Position numbers and translations under genes: made by a program. DNA of 64,000 nucleotides from Undibacterium piscinae (GTDB lineage Bacteria > Pseudomonadota > Gammaproteobacteria > Burkholderiales > Burkholderiaceae_D), in NCBI GenBank assembly GCA_003970805.2, contig CP051152.1, positions 4,030,001-4,094,000 of the forward strand, given 5' to 3'. The notes under the pieces are model-generated. The model made no database searches and was not told the origin of the DNA. It saw only the letters and a list, made by a program, of their open reading frames with translations. The first letter of the stretch is position 1. Every line of letters starts with the position of its first letter. Of this stretch, positions 55,334 to 64,000 are shown piece by piece.

Positions 55334-56068
55334 TTACAGTGACCGATCAGATTTAGGGCGGATTGAGGGCGGCGTACAACTACCTGCCGTATTCTTTTGC
55401 AAGGGCGGGCGGGCGACTAAGCCTGCTAAGAACATATCTATCAGGTCTTCTGCATGTTGTTCCAGATCGTAAGCGGAGGTGTCGATCAGCCACTCGTGTA
55501 TCAACCCTATCAAATACGAGTGGATTGCCTGCATCGCGATCCAGGTGTTGGTGTTGGCCGGTAATCTTCCGTGTGTAACCGCAGCTTGCATGATGACCTC
55601 CATCTGCGACAGGCATTCCGCGCGTTTTTCCTGTTCCAGTGCAAAAAACGCCATTTCTTCGGTTTTTTCACAGCGATGGAAAATAATGTCAAATACCCGT
55701 CTTTGTCTTTTGTCGGTGGCGATCTGCTGAAGTAAATGCACCATCATCTGGCGTAGTGCATCAATCGGATCTATGTCCGGGGCATTGGCAATGCCGTTGA
55801 GCAAGGCATCCATGGGCAGAAAGGCGCGGTCGCACATGGCCTGAAACAGCGCGGTTTTATCCTTGAAGTGCCAGTAAATCGCACCGCGTGTCATGCCGGC
55901 GGCGCAGGCGACCTCATTGAGCGTCGTACGCGTGACGCCTTTTTCGCTAAATACCTGTTCCGCCGCATCGGTCAGCAGGGACTGTGTTGTTTCAGATTGA
56001 CCCGGGCACTGGCAGACCCAACTTGCCTCGGCAGAAGCGGCGGCAGGCGTGAGCGAAGCCAAGCTCAA
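55334..56068 (-). CDS. TetR/AcrR-family repressor, N-terminus replaced
   Basis: The core is an AcrR/TtgR-type repressor: DAAEQVFSEKGVTRTTLNEV, then GMTRGAIYWHFKDKTALFQA (the DNA-binding helix-turn-helix), and a ligand domain with RRVFDIIFHRCEKTEEMAFF. Family members start 10-12 residues before the LLDAAE motif. Here the open frame instead begins about 25 codons earlier in sequence that is the antisense of the adaptor gene, so the natural start and promoter were removed. The repressor may still be made from a fortuitous start near 56000. It is divergent from the RND operon, its natural target. Confidence 0.8.
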   Translation of the reverse strand: MSLASLTPAAASAEASWVCQCPGQSETTQSLLTDAAEQVFSEKGVTRTTLNEVACAAGMTRGAIYWHFKDKTALFQAMCDRAFLPMDALLNGIANAPDIDPIDALRQMMVHLLQQIATDKRQRRVFDIIFHRCEKTEEMAFFALEQEKRAECLSQMEVIMQAAVTHGRLPANTNTWIAMQAIHSYLIGLIHEWLIDTSAYDLEQHAEDLIDMFLAGLVARPPLQKNTAGSCTPPSIRPKSDRSL

Positions 56069-56497
56069 TCAGGCCAAGCGTGAACTGGCGCGCCTGACAC
56101 CGTTTGCAGCGATAAGGCGATCAGTCAGAAAGAATTTGATGATGCCAAATCTAGCTTTGAGGCGGCTGATGCTGCCTTGCGCCAAGTGCGCGCTCAAGTC
56201 AACGTGCCAGACTCGATCTGGGACCTACCAAGGCAAGATGGATTTTATGGTTACCATTGCGGACAACGGCTTGCGCCTAGACCGGTAGAGCTGGATGGTT
56301 GGTCGAATGGTGAGTGGATAGTCACCAAGGGTTTGCAAAACGGTGACCGCGTGCTGGTCGATGGCGTGATCAAGGCGCATACGGTATTTTGCCCGGGCAT
56401 GACGGTGACACCAGTTGCCCTCGCAGCTAAAGATGCAGCTACCCAGTCAGCTACCCCAGCCAAACCAGCCGCCGCCAGCACCCCCGCTGCACACTAA
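55987..56497 (+). pseudogene. RND efflux adaptor (MexA/AcrA family), remnant with several frameshifts
   Basis: Pieces of a membrane-fusion protein are readable in order: LFQIDPGT, then QTQLASAEAA, then SEAKLNQAKRELARLTP, then AISQKEFDDAKSSFEAADAA LRQVRAQVN in other frames, then GKMDFMVTIADNGLRLD and, after another shift, GLQNGDRVLVDGVIKAH to the end. At least three frame changes separate them. The 5' third including the lipoprotein signal is gone, as is part of the middle. The gene sits in the proper place before the pump gene. It cannot encode a working adaptor. Confidence 0.85.
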
Positions 56498-56520
56498 GCT
56501 AAGGCCTTAAGGAATAGATT

Positions 56521-59500
56521 ATGTTTTCAAAGTTTTTCATTAACCGGCCTATCTTCGCGACAGTCTTGTCGTTGATTATAGTGCTGGCCGGCTTGGCCGC
56601 CTTGCGCGTCCTGCCAATCTCACGCTACCCGGAAATCGCTCCGCCGGTGGTTAACGTCACTGCCTTTTATCCGGGTGCTTCGGCCGAAGTGGTGGAGCGT
56701 ACCGTCGCCGCACCGATCGAAGAGCAAATCAATGGCGTCGAACACATGTTGTACATGGATTCGGTCTCGTCGGCTGATGGCCGTGTCTCGATTAACGTCA
56801 CTTTTGAAGTCGGTACCAATCTTGATATCGCCGCAGTCAACGTGAATAACCGGGTACGTCAGGCTGATGCCAAATTACCGCAGGAAGTGCGGCGTCAGGG
56901 CGTCACAGTGTCAAAAAGCTCGTCGAATTTTCTGGTGGTCGCAGCCTTATACTCACCTGACAATCGTTACGATGCGCTTTTTCTCTCTAACTACGCAACC
57001 CAAAACGTACTTGATGCATTGAAGCGCGTACCGGGCACTACCAATGTGCAGATTTTTGGTGCCAAGGATTACGCCATGCGGATCTGGATGCGGCCGGATA
57101 GGATGGCGCAGCTAGGTGTTACGGTAGCCGATATTTCGAATGCCATTACCGAGCAAAATGCCCAATATGCCGCTGGCAAGGTTGGCGCTCCGCCGAATAA
57201 TTCGGAAGAGTTGACGATGACCGTGACCGCTAAGGGGCGCTTGCTGGAACCGGCTGAATTTGACAATATCATCGTCAGGGCGGCCAAAGGTGGCGCTACC
57301 ATACGGATTAAAGATGTGGCGCGGGTAGAACTTGGTTCCAAGGATTACAACCTGTACGGCCGCGTCAATGGCCACCCTTCTGCCAACATCGGCGTGTTCC
57401 TGCAAACCGGTGCCAACGCACTCGATACCCGCAAGGCAGTAGAGCAAACTTTGAAGAACTTGAAAGCGAAGTTTCCTGAGGGAATGGAATATTCGACGCC
57501 TTACGATACCACCCCGTTTGTGACCGAATCGATTTCCGAGGTATTAAAGACTCTGGCTGAGGCGATGGTGCTGGTGTTCATTGTTGTGTACCTGTTTTTG
57601 CAAAGCTGGCGCGCCACGATTATTCCTACCCTGGCAGTTCCTGTATCCCTGATCGGTACCATGGCTGGCTTGCATTTGCTCGGTTACAGCATTAATACCC
57701 TGACCTTGTTTGGTATGGTGTTGGCGATCGGTATCGTGGTTGATGACGCTATCGTGGTACTCGAAAACGTCGAAAGACTGATGAACGAAGAGGGCATGAC
57801 GCCGAAAGAGGCGGCGATTGAGGCGATGCATGAAGTGACCGGTCCTGTGATTGCGATTGTGCTGGTGTTGGTCGCCGCCTTTGGTCCGATCGCTTTCCTT
57901 GGTGGTTTGGCCGGCGAATTGTATCGTCAGTTTTCGGTCACGATTTCAATTGCGGTGGTGTTATCCGGTCTGGTTGCCCTGACCCTGACGCCGGCCTTGT
58001 GCGCGCTGTTACTCAAGCCTGGTGCAGAAAAGCATAATCGCTTTTTCACCTGGTTCAATGCGGCCTTTTTGCGCCTGACTAAGCACTACACCAACGGTGT
58101 GACTTTTTTCCTTAAGCGTGCGGTACTGGGAGTGGTGGTCTTTGCCGGCATGATAGTGGTTACTGGCGTGCTGTGGAAAAACGTACCTGGCGGCTTGGTG
58201 CCGGATGAAGATCAAGGTTATTTCATAGGTGCGGCCATCATGCCGGAAGGCTCTTCGCTCGACCGCACCAATAAAATGGTGCTGCAAGTTGAAGACGTGA
58301 TGAAAACGAATAAAAATATTGATACGACTTTTTCTTTGGTCGGTCTCGATTTTCTGGGCGGTGGCGGTTTGAAATCTTCCGCAGCGACCATGTTTTTCCC
58401 GCTCAAGCCATGGGAAGAGCGCAACCAGTCAGCCCAGCAAATGGTAGGCGAAAGCTATATGAAAACCGGCCGTATCAAGGAAGGCTTGCCTTTGTTCTTT
58501 AGCCCGCCTGCAATACAAGGTCTGGGACAGACGGGTGGCTTTGAATTCTATTTGCAAAACATGGGTGAAGGCGGTGTCAAGCGTCTGGCGGAATTGTTGC
58601 CGCAGTTAATTGCGGAAGCCAATAAGCAGCCGGAATTGGCCGGGGTGAAAACCCTGTGGCAAGCCAACTCGCCACAAATCTATGTCGATGTCGATAATGA
58701 AAAAGCCCGCGCCATGGGAGTCGGTTTGTCGGATATCTACAATACCCTGGCGGCGACCATGGGTAGTTATTACGTCAACGACTTCAACAAGAACGGCCGT
58801 ATTTACACCGTGCAGTTGCAGGCAGAAGGGCAATATCGCGCCAAGCCGGATGATATTGGTAGCATGTACGTACGTTCGGCTGCCGGCCAGATGATACCTA
58901 TGCGCGCCTTTACCACGGTCAAGTATATTTCCGGGCCAGATTCGGTGCAGCGCTTCAATGCCCTGCCTTCGATTAAATTATTAGGCGAGGCGAAGTCTGG
59001 CTTTAGTTCGGGACAGGCAATCGCCGCCATGGAACGTGCCGCTAAAAACGTCTTGCCGACTGATGTCGTGTACGACTGGGGCGGTGCCTCGTTCCAGGAA
59101 AAGCGCAGCAGCAATGCGGCCGGTCTGGCACTGGGAGCAGGTGTCCTGATGATTTTCCTGATTTTGGCCGCGCAATATGAAAAATGGTCGTTGCCGTTCT
59201 CGGTCTTGCTGGCGATGCCTTTCGGTATCTTTGGTGCCTTGCTGGCGGTGTACCTGCGTCACTTCAATAACGACGTGTATTTCCAGATCGGCTTGGTGAC
59301 CTTACTGGGATTGTCGGCAAAAAATGCGATTCTGATCGTCGAGTTTGCGGTCATGAAAGTGCATGAAGGTTACGCTCCGGTTGCAGCGGTATTGGAGGCG
59401 GCACGTTTGCGTTTCAGACCTATCCTGATGACTTCGCTGGCATTTATTCTTGGTGTAGTGCCGCTGGCCTTCTCGCATGGTGCAGGCGCAGCGGCGCGGC

Positions 59501-59676
59501 AGTCACTTGGTACCGGTGTGCTCGGTGGCATGCTTGCCGCGACTTTCCTGGCGATTTTCTTTGTCCCTTTGTTCTTTAAATTGATTAACGACAAGCGCTT
59601 TAAAACTACCGAGCGGGATTTCGATCATCCGGTTCATATATTGCACAACGCTCCTGTTGTCGCTGCAAAGGAATAA
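56521..59676 (+). CDS. RND efflux pump inner-membrane transporter (HAE1, MexB/AcrB type)
   Basis: The protein has 1,051 residues, the normal length. MFSKFFINRPIFATVLSLII opens the chain; the proton-relay aspartates are in AIGIVVDDAIVVLENVER near residue 405, and LGLSAKNAILIVEFAV is the matching helix in the second half. Pore-domain features SPPAIQGLGQTGGFEFYLQN are present. It exports drugs, dyes or solvents from the periplasm and outer leaflet using the proton gradient. It needs an adaptor and an outer-membrane channel. The channel follows by two bases; the adaptor upstream is a pseudogene and the promoter appears lost. Confidence 0.95.
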   Translation: MFSKFFINRPIFATVLSLIIVLAGLAALRVLPISRYPEIAPPVVNVTAFYPGASAEVVERTVAAPIEEQINGVEHMLYMDSVSSADGRVSINVTFEVGTNLDIAAVNVNNRVRQADAKLPQEVRRQGVTVSKSSSNFLVVAALYSPDNRYDALFLSNYATQNVLDALKRVPGTTNVQIFGAKDYAMRIWMRPDRMAQLGVTVADISNAITEQNAQYAAGKVGAPPNNSEELTMTVTAKGRLLEPAEFDNIIVRAAKGGATIRIKDVARVELGSKDYNLYGRVNGHPSANIGVFLQTGANALDTRKAVEQTLKNLKAKFPEGMEYSTPYDTTPFVTESISEVLKTLAEAMVLVFIVVYLFLQSWRATIIPTLAVPVSLIGTMAGLHLLGYSINTLTLFGMVLAIGIVVDDAIVVLENVERLMNEEGMTPKEAAIEAMHEVTGPVIAIVLVLVAAFGPIAFLGGLAGELYRQFSVTISIAVVLSGLVALTLTPALCALLLKPGAEKHNRFFTWFNAAFLRLTKHYTNGVTFFLKRAVLGVVVFAGMIVVTGVLWKNVPGGLVPDEDQGYFIGAAIMPEGSSLDRTNKMVLQVEDVMKTNKNIDTTFSLVGLDFLGGGGLKSSAATMFFPLKPWEERNQSAQQMVGESYMKTGRIKEGLPLFFSPPAIQGLGQTGGFEFYLQNMGEGGVKRLAELLPQLIAEANKQPELAGVKTLWQANSPQIYVDVDNEKARAMGVGLSDIYNTLAATMGSYYVNDFNKNGRIYTVQLQAEGQYRAKPDDIGSMYVRSAAGQMIPMRAFTTVKYISGPDSVQRFNALPSIKLLGEAKSGFSSGQAIAAMERAAKNVLPTDVVYDWGGASFQEKRSSNAAGLALGAGVLMIFLILAAQYEKWSLPFSVLLAMPFGIFGALLAVYLRHFNNDVYFQIGLVTLLGLSAKNAILIVEFAVMKVHEGYAPVAAVLEAARLRFRPILMTSLAFILGVVPLAFSHGAGAAARQSLGTGVLGGMLAATFLAIFFVPLFFKLINDKRFKTTERDFDHPVHILHNAPVVAAKE

Positions 59677-59678
59677 TC

Positions 59679-61127
59679 ATGCTCAGATCAACATTTACAT
59701 TGAGTATTTTCGCTGCAAGTCTGGCTCTGGCCGGTTGCAGTTCGGTCGGGCCCGATTATCAGCGGCCGGCACTCGATACTTCTGTCAATTTTAATGCCGC
59801 ACTAGAATCAGGCCAGGCAAAGACGGCAAACCCGGTCGATTTGCTGGCCTGGTGGAAAAGCTTCCGGGATCCGGTATTGAATAGCTTGCTCGATGAAGCT
59901 GTGGCGCATAATCAGGATCTTGCCTTGGCCGCCGCGCGCATACAAGAGGCGCGTGCGACTGCGACCGGGACTAACTCTAACCGTTATCCGGTAGTCGATG
60001 CTACGTTCAGTGGCGCTAAAAACCGCACCAGCGAAAATGCCGGCAAGTTAGGCGCCGGTGCCAATCCTGTCGCCAAGGATTTTCAGCTTGGTTTGAATGC
60101 GTCGTATGAAGTTGATTTCTGGGGTAAGTTGTCGCGTGCCGATGAAGCTGCCAAGGCACGCTTGCTGGCGCAGGAAGCCAATCGCGGTTTGGTGCAAAGC
60201 ACTTTGTACGCGACGCTTGCCCAAAGTTATTTTGCCTTGCGGGCTTATGATGCCCAGGTTGAGCTAGCCGTATTGAGCTTGAGCACCAGACAGGAAAACC
60301 TGCGTTTACAGCAGAAACGTTACGCTGCCGGATCGATAGGTGAACTCGATTTACATGTGGCAGAGTCAGAAATGGCTGCCGCCGAGATCACGGTGGCGCA
60401 GGCAAGGCAGGCCGTTGCCAATACTGAGTCGGCCCTGAGTGTGTTGCTGGGGCGCTCGCCTGCCGCAATTGCCAATCCGGTCCTGGTTCGCGGCAATAGC
60501 ATAGTTAGCTTGTATCAGCAGTTGAATTTGCCGGCAGATTTATCCTCTGATTTACTCAATCGCCGTCCTGATATCATCGCTGCGGAACAGGCCTTGGTCG
60601 CGGCGAATGCCGATGTCGGCCAAGCCAAGGCGCTGTATTTTCCCAGCATTAAATTAACCACGGGCATCGGTTATGAATCCAGGGTATTTAGTGACTTGCT
60701 CGATCCGACCTCGCTATTGTGGAATGTAGGCGCAAATCTGGTGCAGCCTATCTTTCGGGCTGGCGCCATCGGGGCGGTAGTCTCGGGTGCCGAGGCACGC
60801 AAGGATCAGGCGATGGCGCAATATCTGCAAGCGGTGCAGGGTGCTTTTCGCGATGTGCATGATGCATTGAATAATGCCTCAGCTAATCAGCAGATGTATC
60901 TTGCCGGCAATCGCAGGGTGACGGCTTTGAAAGACTCTTTGCGACTGGCTGAGTTACGCTATAAAAACGGCTACAGCAGCTATCTCGAAGTGCTCAATGC
61001 CCAGCGTGATTTGCAGCAAACCGAGGCTGCACTAGTTGAGACTCAGCGCGCCCATTTATCCGCACTGGTCAGTTTATACAAGGCGATCGGGGGCGGTTGG
61101 GATAAGTCCGGTCTTGCAAGCCAATAA
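59679..61127 (+). CDS. Outer-membrane efflux lipoprotein (NodT/OprM family)
   Basis: The protein has 482 residues with a lipobox LAGCS near residue 20 and GPDYQRP directly after, the OprM start. Two OEP repeats are seen (WWKSFRDPVLNSLLDEAVAH, LALAAARIQEARATATGTNS; LLNRRPDIIAAEQALVAANA, AKALYFPSIKLTTGIGY). This forms a trimeric barrel and periplasmic tunnel for the pump upstream. The ATG is two bases after the pump stop, so the two are one operon. A strong bidirectional terminator follows. Confidence 0.95.
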   Translation: MLRSTFTLSIFAASLALAGCSSVGPDYQRPALDTSVNFNAALESGQAKTANPVDLLAWWKSFRDPVLNSLLDEAVAHNQDLALAAARIQEARATATGTNSNRYPVVDATFSGAKNRTSENAGKLGAGANPVAKDFQLGLNASYEVDFWGKLSRADEAAKARLLAQEANRGLVQSTLYATLAQSYFALRAYDAQVELAVLSLSTRQENLRLQQKRYAAGSIGELDLHVAESEMAAAEITVAQARQAVANTESALSVLLGRSPAAIANPVLVRGNSIVSLYQQLNLPADLSSDLLNRRPDIIAAEQALVAANADVGQAKALYFPSIKLTTGIGYESRVFSDLLDPTSLLWNVGANLVQPIFRAGAIGAVVSGAEARKDQAMAQYLQAVQGAFRDVHDALNNASANQQMYLAGNRRVTALKDSLRLAELRYKNGYSSYLEVLNAQRDLQQTEAALVETQRAHLSALVSLYKAIGGGWDKSGLASQ

Positions 61128-61160
61128 GCAAATCCGGTATTTCGTAAAAATGCGTGTATA

Positions 61161-61198
61161 AAAAAACCCGTTAGATTGAAAAATCTAGCGGGTTTTTT
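61161..61198. terminator. Bidirectional terminator between convergent efflux and rho genes
   Basis: aaaaaacccgttagatt pairs with aatctagcgggtttttt with one mismatch and a four-base loop, flanked by A- and T-runs on both sides, so it works in either direction. Confidence 0.9.
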
Positions 61199-61266
61199 AT
61201 CGCTGATAGCGAAGTTTCGTTATCAGCCTAAACTTTGAAGGGGCTTAGCCTCCGCGACGCATCATT

Positions 61267-62510
61267 TCAAAAAAACTCTGCATTGTTTTTAGTCGCTTTC
61301 ATCTTGTCGAGGATGAACTCCATCGCTTCGATCTCATCCATGCTATACAGCAGCTTGCGCAAGATCCAGATTTTTTGCAATTGATCAGGCTTGATCAGCA
61401 ATTCTTCGCGACGGGTGCCAGACTTGTTCAGGTTGATCGCAGGGTAAACGCGTTTCTCTGCGAGGCGACGCTCAAGGTGTACTTCCATGTTACCGGTACC
61501 CTTGAATTCCTCAAAAATAACGTCATCCATACGGCTACCGGTTTCGATCAGGGCGGTCGCGATAATCGTCAGCGAACCACCTTCTTCGATGTTACGGGCA
61601 GCGCCGAAGAAGCGTTTCGGGCGTTGCAGCGCATTGGCGTCAACACCACCGGTCAATACCTTGCCGGAAGCAGGGATGACGGTATTGTAAGCGCGTGCCA
61701 GACGTGTGATCGAGTCGAGCAAAATCACCACGTCTTTTTTCATTTCGACCAGGCGCTTGGCTTTTTCCAGCACCATTTCGGCGACTTGAACGTGGCGGGT
61801 AGCCGGTTCATCGAAAGTCGATGCAACCACTTCACCGCGCACCGAACGCTGCATTTCGGTTACTTCTTCAGGACGTTCGTCGATCAGCAAAACGATCAGC
61901 GTGATATCCGGATGATTTGCGGTAATCGCGTGAGCGATATGTTGCAGAATCACGGACTTACCCGATTTGGGTGATGCTACCAGCAAGCCGCGTTGGCCTT
62001 TACCGATAGGGGCGATCAAGTCAATGATACGGCCGGTGATGTTTTCCTGACCGTTCATTTCACGCTCTAAGCGCAATGGCACGTTCGGGTGCAGGGGGGT
62101 TAAATTTTCAAACAGGATTCTGTGCTTAGACGCTTCCGGTGACTCGCCGTTGACCTTGTCAACCTTCACCAAGGCAAAATAACGCTCGCCGTCTTTCGGC
62201 GTTCGCACTTCACCTTCGATGGAGTCGCCAGTGTGCAGATTAAAACGACGGATTTGCGAAGGCGAGATATAGATATCGTCGGTCGATGCCATATAACTGG
62301 CATCCGGTGACCTGAGAAATCCAAAACCGTCAGGCAATACTTCGAGTGCGCCATCGCCAAAAATTTGTTCGCCGGACTTCGCGCGCGTTTTTTGAGGATT
62401 GCGAACATGAGTTCTTGTTTGCGCATCCGTGCGGCATTGTCAATGTCTAAGCCTACGGCCATTTCTAGCAAGGCTGAGACGTGTAACGCCTTTAATTCTG
62501 ATAAGTGCAT
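61267..62510 (-). CDS. rho: Transcription termination factor Rho, frameshifted near residue 43
   Basis: The N-terminal frame starts at 62510 with [39 protein letters not shown] and KKRA. It breaks at the CG run 62380-62387. The rest ([20 protein letters not shown], then [11 protein letters not shown]...) continues in a second frame to 61267. It includes the RNA-binding domain, Walker [18 protein letters not shown], Walker B and the Q-loop. Removing one CG pair gives LKKRAKSGEQ, matching the E. coli spacing (LKQHAKSGE). About 414 residues would result, the normal length. Rho is essential in many Gram-negative bacteria, so the shift is more likely an assembly or sequencing error than real. It follows trxA on the same strand, the common order. 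Confidence 0.9.
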
Positions 62511-62640
62511 GGTGAGTGTCCCGAGATGGGATATATAGGTGGGGTAGTGAGCGGAAGTGAACTACAGACTGGTGTTTTGATCGACTCTGGCATTTTGCCG
62601 GAGCAATTTTTTTTAAAATTGTACTGTTATTATTCTTGCG

Positions 62641-62670
62641 TATCAAGCGATGCGTTAGCACCGCTTGATA
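62641..62670 (-). terminator. Hairpin between trxA and rho
   Basis: tatcaagcg (62641-62649) and cgcttgata (62662-62670) form a perfect 9-bp stem with a 12-base loop 20 bases beyond the trxA stop. No T-run follows, so it may be an attenuator or Rho-leader structure, not a full terminator. Confidence 0.5.
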
Positions 62671-62689
62671 TATGTCACGACATTTTACC

Positions 62690-63016
62690 TTAAATATTGC
62701 TATCGATAAAGGATGTCAGTTGACCTTTAGACAGAGCGCCAACCTTTTGGGCTGCAGCAACGCCGTTTTTGAATAGTATCAAAGTTGGAATGCCACGGAT
62801 ACCGAATTTTGCAGGTACCGCTTGATTCGCGTCGACATCCATTTTTGCAATGATGAATTTACCACCGGATTCTTTCGCAACTTCTTCAAGAATTGGGGCA
62901 ATCATCTTGCACGGACCGCACCATTCAGCCCAGAAATCAACCAGGACAGGTTTGTCGGATTTTAAAACGTCAGCTTCAAAAGAAGCATCGCTTACATATA
63001 TGATGTTTTCGCTCAT
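62690..63016 (-). CDS. trxA: Thioredoxin 1
   Basis: The protein has 108 residues from the ATG at 63014-63016 (a longer frame upstream has no family support). [20 protein letters not shown] contains the WCGPC active site; the cis-Pro is in [14 protein letters not shown]. It is the general disulfide reductant of the cytoplasm. It is the first gene of the trxA-rho pair. Confidence 0.97.
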   Translation of the reverse strand: MSENIIYVSDASFEADVLKSDKPVLVDFWAEWCGPCKMIAPILEEVAKESGGKFIIAKMDVDANQAVPAKFGIRGIPTLILFKNGVAAAQKVGALSKGQLTSFIDSNI

Positions 63017-63560
63017 GGAATACTCGTGAGAGGGCAATTTAAGGGTAGCAGCGCCACAAGAATGGTTCACTGGATTTTATCTCAGTACGCATTCAACGCT
63101 CCGGGTTGAAGTAACTTTTTTGAAATGGTTACTAACGAACTTTATCTGGAGACGATTCATTCCAATTCAATAGTATTGAGTGGAACAAGCTGGAAACGGC
63201 TAATGTCATGTGGCAAACTATTCTCAAATAGTACCCTATTTTTGAAAATGTTTGGCAATTGCCATTGATTTCAGTTTTTTTATATAAAAGAAACTAAATC
63301 TGACGGTAAGCGATTGTCTCGAAATGACGACAGCAATTAGTTTGCACGATACTTTTATTTTACGAGATCTGCCTGAAAACCTGTCTCAACACAGCTTGTT
63401 GTTTGCCGCCTGGAACTGCTGTAATTGAACGATTGCATCTATAATGTAAACATATTTAATCAACTCAGGTTGATCTGTCTGATGCTCATGACAAGCTAGA
63501 TGAAAAAACGAATTTCCGGATATTGACGTGTCCATGATGATCCCAGGATAAGCTACCAAA
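63017..63560. promoter_or_regulatory. Intergenic region upstream of divergent trxA and zapB/zapA
   Basis: About 540 bases with no credible gene. AT-rich throughout. A TATAAT at 63440-63445 on the + strand is a candidate -10 box for the zap genes, without a clear -35 at the right distance. A trxA promoter should lie near 63050-63150 on the other strand. I see no hairpin of note. Confidence 0.35.
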
Positions 63561-63779
63561 ATGATTTCTGAATTTGAATTACTTGCAAATAAAGTGGATA
63601 GTCTCGCTGAGTTGGCACACGCGCTGCGGATTGAGAATGCAGAATTGCGCCGCAACTCGGCACAACTTCTTGCCGAAAATGTTGATATGCATCAGCGTAT
63701 GTCGCAAGCCCATGAGCGGGTTGCCGCATTGCTGGAGAAAATGCCCGCTGAAGACAGTAGCGATAAGGAAAACGCATGA
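63561..63779 (+). CDS. ZapB-like small coiled-coil cell-division protein
   Basis: The protein has 72 residues and is almost entirely coiled coil: ISEFELLANKVDSLAELAHA, LRIENAELRRNSAQLL. Small proteins of this kind directly precede zapA in many betaproteobacteria and are annotated as ZapB-like or TIGR02449. ZapB joins FtsZ-ring bundles through ZapA. The gene overlaps zapA by four bases (ATGA), which supports a shared function. Sequence identity to E. coli ZapB is probably low. Confidence 0.75.
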   Translation: MISEFELLANKVDSLAELAHALRIENAELRRNSAQLLAENVDMHQRMSQAHERVAALLEKMPAEDSSDKENA

Positions 63780-64000
63780 AAGAAGGCAATATGATACAAC
63801 TCGATGTCAACATCATGGGGCAGTCTTATAAGTTGGCCTGCAAAGACGGAGAGAACAAGGCCTTGTTAGATGCGGTAGCCTATCTCAACGAAAAAATGTG
63901 TGCGATACGCGATACCGCAAAAATTAAGGGAACTGACAGAATCGCAGTGATGGCAGCCTTAAGCGTCGCGATAGAATTACTGGCGACTAAATCACCGGAA
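63776..64000 (+). CDS. zapA: ZapA cell-division protein (cut by window edge)
   Basis: 75 codons are visible from the ATG at 63776; an internal ATG at 63791 fits the usual start MIQLDVNIMGQ. The pattern of ZapA is clear: VNIMGQSYKLACKDGENKAL, LDAVAYLNEKMCAIRDTAKI and DRIAVMAALSVAIELLATKS. ZapA binds and bundles FtsZ at the division site. The remaining residues lie beyond the window. Confidence 0.9.
   Translation, partial: MKEGNMIQLDVNIMGQSYKLACKDGENKALLDAVAYLNEKMCAIRDTAKIKGTDRIAVMAALSVAIELLATKSPE

Noticed and set aside
61375..61974. 199-codon open frame antisense to rho
   Set aside because: It is exactly opposite the highly conserved ATPase domain of rho; the open frame is a codon-bias shadow.

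Overview
This 64 kb window looks like the chromosome of a betaproteobacterium in the order Burkholderiales, most likely Oxalobacteraceae (Undibacterium/Herminiimonas-like). The basis is the style of the housekeeping proteins (Rho, thioredoxin, ZapA, type-B L31), the EpsD/EpsE and PEP-CTERM proteins, the giant DUF3739-type hemagglutinin and an intermediate GC content judged by eye. The genus is an inference.

Layout. 1-3.5 kb: start of a glutathione S-transferase gene, an NHL-repeat/M23 peptidase fusion and a periplasmic solute-binding-like protein. 3.9-9.1 kb: a decayed stretch holding a chemoreceptor fragment joined to a ybiB fragment, an osmC-paiB pair divergent from a MocR regulator, and mocR joined tail to tail with a truncated phoB. 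9.3-14.5 kb: an initiating sugar-phosphate transferase, a PEP-CTERM-associated CAAX protease, a PEP-CTERM protein and a second secreted protein. 14.9-33.4 kb: an eight-gene operon encoding a TpsB transporter, a giant TpsA exoprotein of about 3,640 residues, a DUF2341/LamG/ExbB fusion, two ExbD proteins, a TonB-like protein, a putative porin and a periplasmic coiled-coil protein. 33.7-44.0 kb: a type II secretion/type IV pilus-like assembly operon (GspG-F-E, PilM/N/O/P-like proteins, a secretin with a C-terminal cohesin-like domain, three more pseudopilins). 44.2-47.6 kb: SapC, a small protein with a degenerate PEP-CTERM-like tail, EpsD and a truncated EpsE. 47.8 kb: tRNA-Leu(CAA). 48-54.3 kb: an ABC solute-binding protein, a CHASE-PAS-GGDEF-EAL protein, a frameshifted ArnT-like glycosyltransferase and rpmE2. 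54.6-61.1 kb: a frameshifted TRIC-family gene and an RND efflux locus whose adaptor gene and regulator start are destroyed. 61.2-64 kb: rho, trxA and a zapB-like/zapA pair that runs off the end.

The most interesting system is the 14.9-33.4 kb operon. A two-partner secretion pair is encoded with what looks like its own proton-motive-force module (ExbB-ExbD-ExbD-TonB), a porin and a coiled-coil protein, with short gaps and one overlapping start. The sequence suggests an energised export, display or uptake machine built around a giant surface beta-helix protein. The adjoining pseudopilus operon and the PEP-CTERM/EPS genes make the central 35 kb a cell-surface island.

A second theme is damage. 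Four places look like deletion scars joining two gene fragments, at least five genes carry single-base indels in homopolymers, and rho carries a shift at a CG-dinucleotide run. A shift in rho makes consensus error a serious alternative to genuine decay, so every frameshift here should be checked against reads. Three copies of a REP-like palindromic repeat lie between genes.
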